From contig NZ_JAKIKU010000006.1 of NCBI RefSeq assembly GCF_023283985.1, positions 248,001 to 312,000 of the forward strand: a stretch of 64,000 nt of DNA, written 5' to 3'. Of this stretch, positions 9,098 through 19,903 are shown piece by piece (the first letter of the stretch is position 1; each line of letters opens with the position of its first letter). The DNA is from Shewanella electrodiphila (lineage in GTDB: Bacteria > Pseudomonadota > Gammaproteobacteria > Enterobacterales > Shewanellaceae). Made by a program: the position numbers and the translations under genes. A model generated the notes under the pieces. That model saw only the letters and a program-made list of their open reading frames with translations, was not told the origin of the DNA and did not search any database.

Positions 9098-9156
9098 GGT
9101 TGTACTAATATACCGTTATGTTCATCCATAACATTTAGTACAACCATTTTTTTTTT
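9098..9156 (+). terminator. attenuating terminator between pflB and pflA
   Basis: GGTTGTACTAA (9098-9108) pairs perfectly with TTAGTACAACC (9135-9145). An inner stem GTTATG/CATAAC extends the hairpin, and ten T follow at 9147-9156. pflA begins only 18 bases later, so the hairpin would give much more pflB than pflA mRNA, fitting the catalytic need for little activase. Confidence 0.85.
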
Positions 9157-9173
9157 GCTTGTTTGGAGACATC

Positions 9174-9905
9174 ATGACCACAGGTCGTATCCACTCTATT
9201 GAATCTTTTGGCACCGTTGACGGTCCTGGTATCCGCTATGTCGCGTTTATGCAGGGATGTTTAATGAAATGCCAATACTGCCATAATCGCGACACTTGGG
9301 ATTTAGACGGCGGTAAGGAAGTCACTGTTGATGAGCTCATGGGGCAAATCATCAGTTACAAACCTTTTCTACAATCTGGTGGCGTCACAGCAACAGGTGG
9401 AGAAGCCATTCTCCAAGCTGAATTTGTGACAGAACTTTTCAAAGCCTGCAAAGAAAATGATCTCCATACTTGCCTTGATACTAATGGTTTTGTACGTAAA
9501 TACACTCCGGTGATTGACGAGTTACTCGATAATACCGATTTAGTGTTACTGGACATTAAACAAATGGATGATGCCAAGCACATCGATTTAACCAAGGTCA
9601 GCAATCAGCGCACGTTGCAATTCGCAGAATATTTAGCCAAACGTAACCAAAAGACCTGGGTAAGATATGTCGTTGTAGATGGCTTTACTGAAGATCTCGT
9701 TTCAGCGAAAGCATTAGCCGACTTTATTGAACCAATGAAGAATGTTGAAAAGGTAGAGTTACTGCCATACCACCAACTCGGCACCCACAAATGGGAAGCA
9801 TTTGGTGAGACTTACTCATTAACTGATACCAAACCACCTAGTAAAGAAACCATGGAATCCATAAAGGCTGTATTCACTGAGCGCGGTATAAAAGCTGACT
9901 ATTGA
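9174..9905 (+). CDS. pflA: pyruvate formate-lyase-activating enzyme
   Basis: Radical SAM enzyme that creates the glycyl radical on PflB, using S-adenosylmethionine and a reduced 4Fe-4S cluster; cytoplasmic. It is 243 residues (E. coli 246). The cluster motif CLMKCQYC (CX3CX2C, residues 26-33) and the following ATGGEA-type glycine motif (about residue 75) are present. GGAG lies five bases before the ATG at 9174, which decides against an upstream TTG. Transcription probably reads through the hairpin after pflB; no separate promoter is evident. Confidence 0.96.
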   Translation: MTTGRIHSIESFGTVDGPGIRYVAFMQGCLMKCQYCHNRDTWDLDGGKEVTVDELMGQIISYKPFLQSGGVTATGGEAILQAEFVTELFKACKENDLHTCLDTNGFVRKYTPVIDELLDNTDLVLLDIKQMDDAKHIDLTKVSNQRTLQFAEYLAKRNQKTWVRYVVVDGFTEDLVSAKALADFIEPMKNVEKVELLPYHQLGTHKWEAFGETYSLTDTKPPSKETMESIKAVFTERGIKADY

Positions 9906-9925
9906 TAAATTAACCGAAACAGCGA

Positions 9926-10369
9926 TTAAAGCTGTTCCCAGTAACTTTTATCTAAACGTTCAAACGCCGTTTTTAAAATAAGCGCCATATCTAAATAACA
10001 CGCTTTAGCCCCTAAAGGTTGGCAAGTTATGCCCATGGAACTCATTTTGGTGGTTAATTGGTTGGTCCAATCAAACAGTGTTATTGGTAATGGGTGTTTA
10101 GCTCGTAAACCTAACCATAACAAGCCTTGAATAGGCAAACTGATAAAGAATAACAGTATCGCAATCGCCTGAGGCAGAAACGCCCAGCCATTGACATACA
10201 CTTGGCTAATTGCAGCCAAGATAGCGAAAAATGGCATCAACATAATGCCAAGATGGGTTGCCCTAACAACGCGGTATTCAGGGAAATAAAACCCAAGTTG
10301 TCGAACCATAGGCCAAGCTTTCATATAACGACGGCCGTCACCTATGATTTTGAACACTTTTACGCTCAA
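9926..10369 (-). CDS. yfbV: UPF0208 (DUF412) membrane protein YfbV
   Basis: Inner-membrane protein of 147 residues with two hydrophobic helices (about 38-60 and 66-88) and the conserved block YMKAWPMVRQL (residues 15-25). It matches YfbV of E. coli, which also lies beside ackA-pta. A terminus-organising or membrane role has been discussed for YfbV, but its activity is not settled. The start is a TTG at 10369, with AGGG several bases upstream. It is divergent from ackA. A hairpin AACAGC-N7-GCTGTT overlaps its stop codon. Confidence 0.85.
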   Translation of the reverse strand: MSVKVFKIIGDGRRYMKAWPMVRQLGFYFPEYRVVRATHLGIMLMPFFAILAAISQVYVNGWAFLPQAIAILLFFISLPIQGLLWLGLRAKHPLPITLFDWTNQLTTKMSSMGITCQPLGAKACYLDMALILKTAFERLDKSYWEQL

Positions 10370-10469
10370 CGTTACGCCCTATAAGATTTGAAATATATAT
10401 GCACCATAGCACACAGCGATAATTAGCCCCAAATTTACGGTAAATTTATCGGTTGTTTAGTCATTAATT

Positions 10470-10486
10470 AACTATGATTGATAGTT
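10470..10486. promoter_or_regulatory. dyad upstream of ackA
   Basis: AACTAT-N5-ATAGTT, perfect 6-base arms, about 60 bases before the ackA start codon. It lies in an A+T-rich stretch with TTAATTAA-like elements that can suit ArcA, but the match is not good enough to name a regulator. Confidence 0.35.
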
Positions 10487-10545
10487 GAAATAACACATTT
10501 CACGTCAATTTAAATTTTGCACGACTCAGACGAAAAGGTCTCAAC

Positions 10546-11745
10546 ATGTCACAAAAACTCGTACTAGTACTCAACTGCGGTAGCTCATCTTTAAAATTCG
10601 CTGTAATTGATGCTGTTTCAGGTGATGATCACATATCAGGACTTGCTGAATGCTTCGGTTTAGAAGATTCACGCATCAAATGGAAAGTTAACGGCGCAAA
10701 AAATGAAGCCAAACTTGGCGCATTTACCGCTCACCGTGAAGCTGTTGAATACATAGTTAACAATATTCTTGCTGACCAGCCAGAATTAGCGGCTCAAATT
10801 GAAGCAATCGGTCACCGTATCGTTCACGGTGGCGAAAAATACTCTCGCTCTGTGATCATTAACGAAGATGTCATTACAGGTATTGAAGATTGTGCTTCAT
10901 TAGCACCGCTTCATAACCCTGCGCATTTAATCGGTATTCGTGCTGCAATGGCTTCGTTCCCGGCTCTGCCGCAGGTCGCCGTGTTTGATACTGCATTCCA
11001 CCAAACCATGCCTGAGCACGCTTATATTTACGCACTACCTTATAAGCTATATCGCGAACACGGTATTCGTCGCTACGGTATGCACGGAACTAGCCACTTA
11101 TTTGTTAGCCGTGAAGCCGCTAAAGTGCTTAATCAAGACATAGCTGATACTAATGTAATTGTTGCCCATTTAGGTAATGGCGCTTCTGTTACTGCAGTTA
11201 AAGGCGGTAAGAGTGTTGATACTTCTATGGGATTAACCCCACTAGAAGGTTTGGTTATGGGCACACGTTGTGGTGACATGGACCCTTCAATTATCTATCA
11301 CTTAGTTAACCAACTCGGATACACCATTGATGAAGTCAACAACCTACTAAACAAACAAAGTGGTTTGTTAGGTATATCTGAACTGACTAATGATTGTCGC
11401 GGCATTGAAGACGGCTATAAGGATGGTCATAAAGGCGCAACCTTAGCATTAGAAATCTTCTGCTACCGTTTAGCGAAATACATTGCTTCTTACACAGTGC
11501 CTTTAGGACGTTTAGATGCAGTGGTATTTACTGGTGGTATCGGTGAAAACTCTGACATTATTCGTGCAAAAGTATTGAACATGCTAGCTATCTTTAACTT
11601 CAACGTGAACGAAGAGAAAAACCTAGCAGCACGTTTCGGTAAAGACGGCATTATTACAGAAGAAGGCAGCACAGTCGCGATGGTTATCCCAACTAATGAA
11701 GAGTGGGTTATCGCAGAAGATGCTATTAAGCTGATCACTGCTTAA
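10546..11745 (+). CDS. ackA: acetate kinase
   Basis: Interconverts acetyl phosphate plus ADP and acetate plus ATP, the energy-conserving last step of acetate fermentation. It is 399 residues (E. coli 400). Signatures are [11 protein letters not shown] (residues 10-20), [11 protein letters not shown] (about 89-99), the GMHGTSH loop (about 178-184), [10 protein letters not shown] (about 240-249) and FTGGIGENS (about 329-337). AAGG stands before the ATG. It is followed by pta after 65 bases that contain a small hairpin, the usual ackA-pta operon. Confidence 0.98.
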   Translation: MSQKLVLVLNCGSSSLKFAVIDAVSGDDHISGLAECFGLEDSRIKWKVNGAKNEAKLGAFTAHREAVEYIVNNILADQPELAAQIEAIGHRIVHGGEKYSRSVIINEDVITGIEDCASLAPLHNPAHLIGIRAAMASFPALPQVAVFDTAFHQTMPEHAYIYALPYKLYREHGIRRYGMHGTSHLFVSREAAKVLNQDIADTNVIVAHLGNGASVTAVKGGKSVDTSMGLTPLEGLVMGTRCGDMDPSIIYHLVNQLGYTIDEVNNLLNKQSGLLGISELTNDCRGIEDGYKDGHKGATLALEIFCYRLAKYIASYTVPLGRLDAVVFTGGIGENSDIIRAKVLNMLAIFNFNVNEEKNLAARFGKDGIITEEGSTVAMVIPTNEEWVIAEDAIKLITA

Positions 11746-11766
11746 TCACCATTGCCAATTCGTAAC

Positions 11767-11783
11767 AGCCTGCCAAGCAGGCT
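11767..11783 (+). terminator. ackA-pta intercistronic hairpin
   Basis: AGCCTGC-CAA-GCAGGCT, a 7-base perfect stem with a 3-base loop, followed by TTACTTA rather than a true T run. Likely a partial terminator or mRNA-processing stem between ackA and pta. Confidence 0.6.
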
Positions 11784-11810
11784 TTACTTACGCTAAATTT
11801 AGAGGTCTTT

Positions 11811-13955
11811 ATGTCTCGTAATATTATGTTAATCCCAATTGGGACCGGTGTTGGTTTGACTTCACTGAGCCTTGGGATGGTGCGCGCGCTTGAACGAAAA
11901 GGTGTTAAAGTTCAGTTCTTCAAACCAATTGCACAAATTCGCAATGGTGATAACGGCCCAGAACGTTCAACCACTATTTTAAGCCATTCACCGACTGTTA
12001 ATCCGCTTGAGCCATTTTCAATGGAACATGCTGAGAACTTAATTCGTTCTGAGCAAATCGACGTATTAATGGAGCAAATTATTGCTCGTGCAAGCGAATG
12101 TGCAGCCAACACTGAAACGATTGTGATTGAAGGTTTAGTACCGACTCGCACTCACCCTTTCTCTGACGATATCAATTTTGAAATAGCTAAAGCACTTGAT
12201 GCCGATGTGATTTTCATTGCCACACCAGGTAACGACTCTCCTAACGGGCTAATGAACCGATTAGAGATCGCTTACAACTCATGGGGTGGTCACAAAAACA
12301 AACGTCTTATTGGTTCAATTATCAATAAAATTGGTGCACCTGTTGACGATGAAGGACGTGCTCGCCCTGATCTTTCTGAAGTCTTTGATCACGCTGAAGC
12401 ATCAACTAATGATACGTCTGCAATGTTCCAGCTTCCAGGTAAAAGCCCACTGCGTATTCTAGGTAGTGTGCCATATAACCTCGATTTGGTTTCACCTCGC
12501 GCATCTGATTTAGCTAAGCATTTAAATGCTAAAATCATCAATGCTGGTGAAATGAATACTCGTCGCCTGCGTAAAGTGACCTTCTGTGCTCGTAGTATTC
12601 CAAACATGGTCACGCACATTCGAACAAACTCTTTACTAGTTACCTCTGGTGATCGTTCTGATGTGATTGTGTCAGCTTGTCTTGCTGCAATGAATGGCGT
12701 GAAAATTGGCGCACTTTTATTAACCGGTGGTTACGAGCCTGAGCCTGAAATTATGGCCTTATGTGAACGCGCTTTTGAAACAGGTTTACCTGTATTCTTA
12801 ATCGACAGTAACACTTGGCAAACCTCGCTTAATATTCAACGTTTTGATCATGAAGTACCTGTCGATGATGCAGTTCGCATTGATAGCGTTCAAGAATATG
12901 TCGCAAGTCATATTGACCAAAGCTGGATTGAAAGCGTGACTCAAAACTCACCACGCGAGCACCGTTTATCACCACCAGCATTTAGATATAAGTTAACTGA
13001 GCTTGCTCGCGCAGCAAAGAAAACCATTGTATTGCCTGAAGGTGAAGAACCTAGAACCATTAAAGCTGCATCTATTTGTGCTGAACGTGGCATTGCCCGT
13101 TGTGTACTGTTAGGTAACGTTGAAGAAATTTTACGTATCGCTTCATCTCAAGATGTCGTGTTAGGTGAAGGCGTACAAATTATCGATCCTCTAGAGGCTC
13201 GAGGTCGTTACGTTGAAGGTATGTTGGAGTTACGTCGCCACAAAGGGCTGACTGAAGTTGTTGCTAAAGAGCAATTAGAAGACAACATGGTACTAGGTAC
13301 TATGATGCTTGCTCAAGACGAAGTAGATGGCATTGTCTCTGGCGCGGTAAACACCACTGCCAACACGATTCGTCCACCACTACAACTGATTAAAACCGCA
13401 CCTGGTTCAAGCTTAGTATCATCAATTTTCTTCATGCTGATGCCGGATCAAGTTTTGGTTTACGGTGACTGTGCAATTAACCCAGATCCAAACCCAGATC
13501 AACTAGCCGATATTGCGATTCAATCAGCAGAATCTGCTGCTGCATTTGGTATTGAACCACGTGTTGCTATGATCAGTTACTCAACGGGTACTTCTGGTAC
13601 GGGTTCTGATGTTGATAAAGTACGTGAAGCCACTCGAATCGCGAAAGAGAAGCGTCCTGACTTAATCATCGACGGTCCTTTGCAATACGATGCAGCTGTA
13701 ATGGAGAATGTCGCTCGCTCTAAAGCACCAGACAGTCCTGTAGCAGGTAAAGCCACAGTATTTGTATTCCCAGACTTAAACACGGGTAACACAACTTACA
13801 AAGCGGTTCAGCGTAGTGCAGATCTCATCAGTATTGGCCCAATGCTGCAAGGTATGCGCAAGCCAGTAAACGATTTATCACGTGGCGCTTTAGTCGATGA
13901 TATCGTTTATACGATTGCATTGACGGCTATTCAAGCCGCTCAAAATGAGCAATAA
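11811..13955 (+). CDS. pta: phosphate acetyltransferase
   Basis: Converts acetyl-CoA and phosphate to acetyl phosphate and CoA. It is 714 residues, equal to the long enterobacterial form: an N-terminal P-loop-like/BioD-type domain (about 1-230), a DRTGG middle domain (about 235-340) and the catalytic PTA_PTB domain (about 390-710) with [17 protein letters not shown] and DGPLQYDAA. The long form is allosterically controlled by NADH and pyruvate in E. coli. A strong terminator follows 47 bases after the stop codon. Confidence 0.98.
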   Translation: MSRNIMLIPIGTGVGLTSLSLGMVRALERKGVKVQFFKPIAQIRNGDNGPERSTTILSHSPTVNPLEPFSMEHAENLIRSEQIDVLMEQIIARASECAANTETIVIEGLVPTRTHPFSDDINFEIAKALDADVIFIATPGNDSPNGLMNRLEIAYNSWGGHKNKRLIGSIINKIGAPVDDEGRARPDLSEVFDHAEASTNDTSAMFQLPGKSPLRILGSVPYNLDLVSPRASDLAKHLNAKIINAGEMNTRRLRKVTFCARSIPNMVTHIRTNSLLVTSGDRSDVIVSACLAAMNGVKIGALLLTGGYEPEPEIMALCERAFETGLPVFLIDSNTWQTSLNIQRFDHEVPVDDAVRIDSVQEYVASHIDQSWIESVTQNSPREHRLSPPAFRYKLTELARAAKKTIVLPEGEEPRTIKAASICAERGIARCVLLGNVEEILRIASSQDVVLGEGVQIIDPLEARGRYVEGMLELRRHKGLTEVVAKEQLEDNMVLGTMMLAQDEVDGIVSGAVNTTANTIRPPLQLIKTAPGSSLVSSIFFMLMPDQVLVYGDCAINPDPNPDQLADIAIQSAESAAAFGIEPRVAMISYSTGTSGTGSDVDKVREATRIAKEKRPDLIIDGPLQYDAAVMENVARSKAPDSPVAGKATVFVFPDLNTGNTTYKAVQRSADLISIGPMLQGMRKPVNDLSRGALVDDIVYTIALTAIQAAQNEQ

Positions 13956-14001
13956 AAGCTAGTAAACTACCCAGTTCCATAAAATGGAAGCCTGGGAAGA
14001 C

Positions 14002-14037
14002 AAAAAAGCACTCTCGTTAACACGTGAGTGCTTTTTT
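14002..14037 (+). terminator. rho-independent terminator of ackA-pta
   Basis: AAAAAAGCACTC (14002-14013) pairs with GAGTGCTTTTTT (14026-14037), 12 base pairs with a 12-base loop and T-rich 3' side. It closes the ackA-pta transcript. Confidence 0.9.
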
Positions 14038-14120
14038 ATTGTCTTTGATTCAAGCTGATTATAAAGAAACTAAACCTAACAAGTTAAAGGCCAAAAACGA
14101 GAGTTAACAACTTGATATTA

Positions 14121-14816
<696 letters not shown>

Positions 14817-15266
14817 ATGCATAAATATTTTGTCATCTTCAGCTTATTACTCATAACGGCTTGCTCTCCAGCAGAAGACAGTCAACAAGGCAGATTAGAA
14901 AAAGCCTTAAGTCCTGAACAGGTCTCCATTGGTTTTTTTACTGCAATCTATGTTGAGCGTGATATAGAGAAAGCCAAAGTCTATGTAAGCCAAGAACTCA
15001 AAGATATCATGTCTCATTACCATATCGCTTCTGCGGTACAGCGGCATGTACTCGGTTTGTCTATGACTGACGTCAATATGAGTATTGATGATATCGATAT
15101 TGACTTCTTTCGAAAATTCACCGACGAGGTTGATGTAAAGGTAAAGATGGAGGGTTTACGTGGTGGTAGCCCTTGGGTAGATGACCGCACCATTAAGCTG
15201 GTAAAAAATGGCAAACGTTGGACGATAGTTGAAGTATTAACTGAGAAAGGTCGTATAGACCTATAA
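14817..15266 (+). CDS. small lipoprotein, NTF2-like, function unknown
   Basis: Predicted lipoprotein of 149 residues. The signal peptide ends in the lipobox LITAC, with the lipidated Cys at residue 16. The mature part has an alpha-rich first half and beta strands at the end (DVKVKMEGLR, RTIKLVKNGKRWTIVEV), the outline of an NTF2/SnoaL-like or DUF4878-type fold; this is a guess from pattern. The ATG lacks a strong ribosome site. It stands alone between gene-poor DNA and a bidirectional terminator. No specific function is recognised. Confidence 0.75.
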   Translation: MHKYFVIFSLLLITACSPAEDSQQGRLEKALSPEQVSIGFFTAIYVERDIEKAKVYVSQELKDIMSHYHIASAVQRHVLGLSMTDVNMSIDDIDIDFFRKFTDEVDVKVKMEGLRGGSPWVDDRTIKLVKNGKRWTIVEVLTEKGRIDL

Positions 15267-15383
15267 CATGCACTAGCTTTCATATCGCGTTACTGTGACA
15301 ACAAGAAGCATTAATAAATGTCATTATTTAGAAATCGTCACAGATAGAACACCGAAGGTTTTAACTGTAAATAATCAAATTTT

Positions 15384-15422
15384 AAGCATAAAAAAAGCAG
15401 CTAGGCTGCTTTTTTTATGCTT
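15384..15422. terminator. bidirectional rho-independent terminator
   Basis: AAGCATAAAAAAAGCAGC (15384-15401) pairs with GCTGCTTTTTTTATGCTT (15405-15422) around a TAG loop. It has A and T runs on both sides, so it serves the lipoprotein gene on the plus strand and the 26-codon gene on the minus strand. Confidence 0.9.
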
Positions 15423-15454
15423 GAGAAAGAGCTAATAGTATTAGTTCAATCTAC

Positions 15455-15535
15455 TTATTCTTCATCAGTAGGTAGTGACTCTAGAACGTCATCTTTTACT
15501 TGATAATAAGCATTTTCGTATTCATGAACTTCCAT
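15455..15535 (-). CDS. 26-residue small protein, unknown function
   Basis: A 26-codon frame starting MEVHEYENAYY and ending LESLPTDEE, strongly acidic and without a hydrophobic segment. AGGAG (15541-15545) is five bases before the ATG. An extended -10 box TGGTATAAT lies about 115 bases upstream, and a strong terminator starts about 33 bases after the stop codon, giving a self-contained unit of about 250 bases. No known family is recognised. The RNA itself could be the functional product; translation is supported by the ideal ribosome site. Confidence 0.6.
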   Translation of the reverse strand: MEVHEYENAYYQVKDDVLESLPTDEE

Positions 15536-15930
15536 AGTAACTCCTATCAACCTAAGGTCGTTTTGTAGGGGGTAAGGAATGTCTATTATTTAGGGGGTGA
15601 CATTTTCCTTTACAGAGAAGCAGTAGCCATCATTACTTCTTGGTTCTGATTATACCAAGCATATAGTTCCAATCCCACCAATAATTACAAAAAACTTTCA
15701 GAAATGTATGTTCAATTTGTAAATAACTCGTTTTATAGTGCTTTTTAGTAGGGTAAAACTGTAAGTCTTACAAAAAAGATCACGAAAGCAGCATACTTAT
15801 GTCACATTCAATCATCTCACCACACAATCTACTAACAACAGGTCTTTTTGTTTAAGATAATAAAAAGCGAATAATAGCGTACAGACTATTACTCGCTTAA
15901 TTATCATTTAGGTGATAAATCTCTGAGTCG
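15536..15930. other. leader and spacer between the 26-codon gene and hrpA
   Basis: Contains the leader of the small gene, with two C-rich ACCCCCTA elements in its RNA (near 15566 and 15591), its promoter, and about 270 further A+T-rich bases down to the hrpA stop codon. No terminator for hrpA and no other gene could be supported. Confidence 0.55.
15649..15657 (-). promoter_or_regulatory. extended -10 promoter of the 26-codon gene
   Basis: On the minus strand TGGTATAAT, a perfect extended -10 element (TGN plus TATAAT). No good -35 box is seen at 17 bases, common for extended -10 promoters. The predicted leader is about 105 bases and contains ACCCCCTA twice. Confidence 0.55.
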
Positions 15931-18900
15931 TTAAACTTGATTTATGTGCATCACAATCCGTTTTTCTGAAATAGGATAAGCTGTGCCAAGGACTTGGGCG
16001 AAACAAGATACGCGGTACTCTTCTATCATCCAACGAGCTTCTAATAAAGACTCAGGAATTGGCTGCATTTTAGGTACTTTAGCCAGCTGCGCTTTAAGCA
16101 AGTCTTCCACTTTAGCAATGCTTTGCATGTGCAATCGATCACGAGTAGGATCAACGGGTAACTTATCTAAGCGGTTTTCAATCGCCTTTAAGTAACGAGC
16201 GACATCGGCTAATCGACTCCAGCCACAGTGCTCAACAAAGCCTTTAAATACCAATTTATCCAGCTGGTTATTAATATCACTCATTGCAAAAGCAATATCT
16301 AAACTGATCTTGCCTTTTAAACGCTTTTTAATCCGCTGATAAATCGTCAATACTTGCTCAACTTGCAGTGAAATTTGCTCTGCATAGCCGTTTAGCTCTT
16401 GTCTAACCCAATCTTTAGCTTGTTCAAATTGCGCTTCATTTCGAACATCTAATTTTTTCTCATCAAGTAGCTGCTGCACCGATGCAGAAATAATGTCGTC
16501 AATCAGCAATTGCACTTGCCCGAATGGATTGAAATACATCGCAAGCTTAGCTTTATTTGGCAGCGCCTTTTGTAAATGCTTAACAGGAGACGGTATATTG
16601 ATCAGTAATAAGCGGCGTAAACCAATACGATGTTGACGCTCAGCTTCAAATTCATCATCAAACAACTTAATTGATACTTGGCTTTTCTCGTCAATTAAAG
16701 CCGGATAAGCTTTAACTTCATAATTACCTTTACGTTTTTGATATTGCTTAGGTAAATCACCAAATGACCAAGTGGTTATCTCTTTCTTTTCAATACCATC
16801 TTCAGCCACGTTACGAATCGCTTTTGCCACAACGCCTTGTAATTTATCTTTAAGGCTGTCTAAATCGCGCCCTTGATCCACAAGGCGATGCTTATCATCC
16901 TCAACTTTGAAGTTAACGGCTAAATGAGCGCTTAACTGAGTTAAATCGAAATCATCACCGCTGATACGAGTACCTGTCATACGAAGTAACTGCTTACACA
17001 TCGCATCAAGCAAAGGCATCGAAAACGGCTCCATTGCTTGTACACATGCGCGGGCATAATCTGGTGCGGGTACGAAATTACGGCGTAGATTTTTCGGCAG
17101 TGACTTAATCAATGCGACAACTTTTTCTTCTCTAAGCCCTGGTACTAACCAATCAAAATCATCAGTGTCGATTTGGTTGATTAACGCCACTGGAATATGC
17201 ACTGACACACCGTCATCAACAGCTGCTGGCTCAAAGTGATAACTCACTTGTAGCCCTAAATTGGCTTTGTGCCACACTTCAGGGAAATCCAATGCTGAAA
17301 TATGATCTGCACTGCGCTGCATTAATAAATCTTGATTGAAATCTAATAACTCAGGGTTTTGCTTACGGGCTTCTTTCCACCACTTAAAGAATAATGGCGC
17401 GTTATAAATACCCTGCGGGACTAATGGATCATAAAAGTCCACCAACACTTGCTCATCAACCAAGATATCGCGGCGACGAGACTTATGCTCTAGAGACTCG
17501 ATATCATTCAGCAGTTGCTGATTCTTGATAAAGAAAGGTTCTTTAGTCTGTAATTGCCCTTCAGCTAATGCACTGCGAATAAATATTTCACGTGATTCCA
17601 CAGGATCGATTGGGCCATATTGCACTCTGCGGCGATTCACCACTGTCAGCCCATAAAGCACTTGATTTTCAAAGGCGATAACACTGGCTGGTTTGGCCTC
17701 AAAATGAGGTTCTAAATGGTTTTTCTTAATGAGATGCGCCGCTAATGGTTCTAACCATTCTGGCTGAATTTTGGCGCAGCAACGAGCGAAAAGACGAGAC
17801 GTTTCGGTCATTTCAGCCGCCATAATCCACTTTGGCCCTTTTTTCGCCAAAGGAGAACCAGGGAATACAAAGAACTTACGATTACGCGCGCCTAAATATT
17901 CGTTATTCGCATCTTTAAAACCAATGTGGCTTAACAAACCTGATAATAAGGCTTTGTGCAGGTCGTCATAGCTAGCAGGAGTATCATTTAAACGCCACTT
18001 TAAATCATGAACCGCTTGTTTTATTTGAGTGTATAAATCCTGCCATTCACGTACACGCAAATAGGCTAGGTACTCTTCACGACATTGTTTTCTAAACTGG
18101 CTTGCTGATAGCTCGTGTTTTTGATCTTTAATATGATCCCAAAGGTTCACCCAACTGACAAAATCTGAGTCCTTGTCGGCATAACGGCGATGACACTCAT
18201 CGGCGGCTTGCTTCTTTTCAATCGGTCTTTCGCGCGGATCTTGAATCGATAAACCTGAAGCAATCACCATTACCTCATGTAAACAATTCATATCTTTAGC
18301 TTCAAGCACCATACGTGCTAAGCGAGGATCTAACGGTATTTTCGCTAAATTACGCCCCAGATTAGTCAATACTAAATCTTTGCGCTTTTGCTTAACGGCT
18401 TGCAACTCTTCTAGGAGTAAAAAACCATCACGAATATGTTTTTGTTCTGGTGGCTGAATAAATGGGAAACCAGCAATATCTCCTAAGCCAATCGCGAGCA
18501 TTTGCAAAATAACTGAAGCAAGATTTGTTCGCAAAATTTCAGGATCGGTAAATTCAGGACGTTGAATAAAGTCAGTTTCATCGTACAGACGAATACAAAT
18601 ACCTGGACCAACACGACCACAACGCCCCTGTCGCTGATTAGCACTGGCTTGTGAAATTGGCTCAATTGGTAAACGTTGTACCTTGGTGCGATAGCTATAA
18701 CGGCTAATTCGGGCGGTACCTGGATCAATCACATAGCGAATACCTGGCACGGTTAATGACGTTTCGGCGACGTTAGTTGCTAATACAATACGACGGCCTA
18801 TGTGGCTCTTAAAGACTTTTGATTGCTCGCCATAAGACAGGCGCGCATAGAGCGGTAAAATTTCAGTATCGCGATATTTCTGCTTACGCAGCATTTCAGT

Positions 18901-19806
18901 GGTGTCACGAATTTCTCGCTCACCATTCATGAAAATCAAAATATCGCCAGGGCCTTCAGCAATCAACTCGTCAACGGCTGAGAAAATGCCATCACTGACA
19001 TCTAAGTCAGCATCGGTATCGCGCACCAATGGACGATATCGGGTTTCTACAGGGAATGTACGGCCCGAGACTTCAATCACGGGCGCATTATTGAAGTGTT
19101 TTGAAAAACGTTCGACATCAATAGTTGCCGAAGTAATAATCACTTTTAAGTCAGGACGTTTTTTAAGAACTTGTTTTAGATACCCTAAAATAAAATCAAT
19201 GTTTAAGCTACGCTCATGGGCTTCATCGATAATAATCGCATCGTACTGATTTAAGAATTTATCTGAGGTCAATTCTGCAAGCAAAATACCGTCAGTCATC
19301 AGTTTAACGTAGCTATCTTGACTAATAGAATCAGCAAAACGCACCTTAAAGCCAACAACCTCGCCTAGCGGACTATTAATTTCTTCAGCAACGCGATTAG
19401 CGACGCTGCGGGCAGCGAGACGCCTAGGTTGGGTATGACCAATTAATCCACGGGTACCTAAGCCCAGCTCTAAACATATTTTTGGTAACTGGGTTGTTTT
19501 ACCTGAGCCTGTCTCACCCGCAACAATCACCACTTGGTTATTGGCTATCGCATCGGCAATATCGCCGCGTTTTTGTGAAACAGGTAACGCATCTGGATAG
19601 GTCACTGCAGGGCTATTTTTAAGCCTTAACTGCGCCTTTTCATAAGCTTGAGTCGCTTGCTCGGTTAACTTTGCTAAGACTTGATCTTTCTTTTCAGACT
19701 GAGGCTCTTTATTTAATTGATACAAACGACGACGAATTCTTGCTGCATCGGTTTGATAACAAGAGTTTAGGTATGCTTTAGAGAGCGGGTGTTGGTCCGA
19801 ATTCAA
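15931..19806 (-). CDS. hrpA: ATP-dependent RNA helicase HrpA
   Basis: DEAH-box RNA helicase, 1291 residues (E. coli about 1300), cytoplasmic, acting in mRNA processing and rescue of stalled ribosomes in E. coli. Motifs in order: Walker A GETGSGKTTQ (about residues 96-105), DEAHERSLN (about 194-202), SATID (about 226-230), and the RecA2 arginine motif QRQGRCGRVGPG (about 390-401), then the HA2, OB and long HrpA-specific C-terminal DUF3418 regions. The start is TTG at 19806 with AGGAA about eight bases upstream. It is probably monocistronic. Confidence 0.96.
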   Translation of the reverse strand: MNSDQHPLSKAYLNSCYQTDAARIRRRLYQLNKEPQSEKKDQVLAKLTEQATQAYEKAQLRLKNSPAVTYPDALPVSQKRGDIADAIANNQVVIVAGETGSGKTTQLPKICLELGLGTRGLIGHTQPRRLAARSVANRVAEEINSPLGEVVGFKVRFADSISQDSYVKLMTDGILLAELTSDKFLNQYDAIIIDEAHERSLNIDFILGYLKQVLKKRPDLKVIITSATIDVERFSKHFNNAPVIEVSGRTFPVETRYRPLVRDTDADLDVSDGIFSAVDELIAEGPGDILIFMNGEREIRDTTEMLRKQKYRDTEILPLYARLSYGEQSKVFKSHIGRRIVLATNVAETSLTVPGIRYVIDPGTARISRYSYRTKVQRLPIEPISQASANQRQGRCGRVGPGICIRLYDETDFIQRPEFTDPEILRTNLASVILQMLAIGLGDIAGFPFIQPPEQKHIRDGFLLLEELQAVKQKRKDLVLTNLGRNLAKIPLDPRLARMVLEAKDMNCLHEVMVIASGLSIQDPRERPIEKKQAADECHRRYADKDSDFVSWVNLWDHIKDQKHELSASQFRKQCREEYLAYLRVREWQDLYTQIKQAVHDLKWRLNDTPASYDDLHKALLSGLLSHIGFKDANNEYLGARNRKFFVFPGSPLAKKGPKWIMAAEMTETSRLFARCCAKIQPEWLEPLAAHLIKKNHLEPHFEAKPASVIAFENQVLYGLTVVNRRRVQYGPIDPVESREIFIRSALAEGQLQTKEPFFIKNQQLLNDIESLEHKSRRRDILVDEQVLVDFYDPLVPQGIYNAPLFFKWWKEARKQNPELLDFNQDLLMQRSADHISALDFPEVWHKANLGLQVSYHFEPAAVDDGVSVHIPVALINQIDTDDFDWLVPGLREEKVVALIKSLPKNLRRNFVPAPDYARACVQAMEPFSMPLLDAMCKQLLRMTGTRISGDDFDLTQLSAHLAVNFKVEDDKHRLVDQGRDLDSLKDKLQGVVAKAIRNVAEDGIEKKEITTWSFGDLPKQYQKRKGNYEVKAYPALIDEKSQVSIKLFDDEFEAERQHRIGLRRLLLINIPSPVKHLQKALPNKAKLAMYFNPFGQVQLLIDDIISASVQQLLDEKKLDVRNEAQFEQAKDWVRQELNGYAEQISLQVEQVLTIYQRIKKRLKGKISLDIAFAMSDINNQLDKLVFKGFVEHCGWSRLADVARYLKAIENRLDKLPVDPTRDRLHMQSIAKVEDLLKAQLAKVPKMQPIPESLLEARWMIEEYRVSCFAQVLGTAYPISEKRIVMHINQV

Positions 19807-19903
19807 ATCTAATTCCTAGCAAGTATTTCAAAAACTGCGATCCTAGCAAGGAACTAGACTGAATGGTATTAGTTTAAAAAAAACAGCGGCGTAAATACTT
19901 AGA

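Noticed and set aside
15293..15343. CTGTGAC...GTCACAG as a CRP site
   Set aside because: The arms are separated by 37 bases, far from the six of a CRP site; chance dyad.
18483..18728. 81-codon frame within hrpA on the same strand
   Set aside because: Lies wholly inside the helicase core in another frame, with no independent signal.
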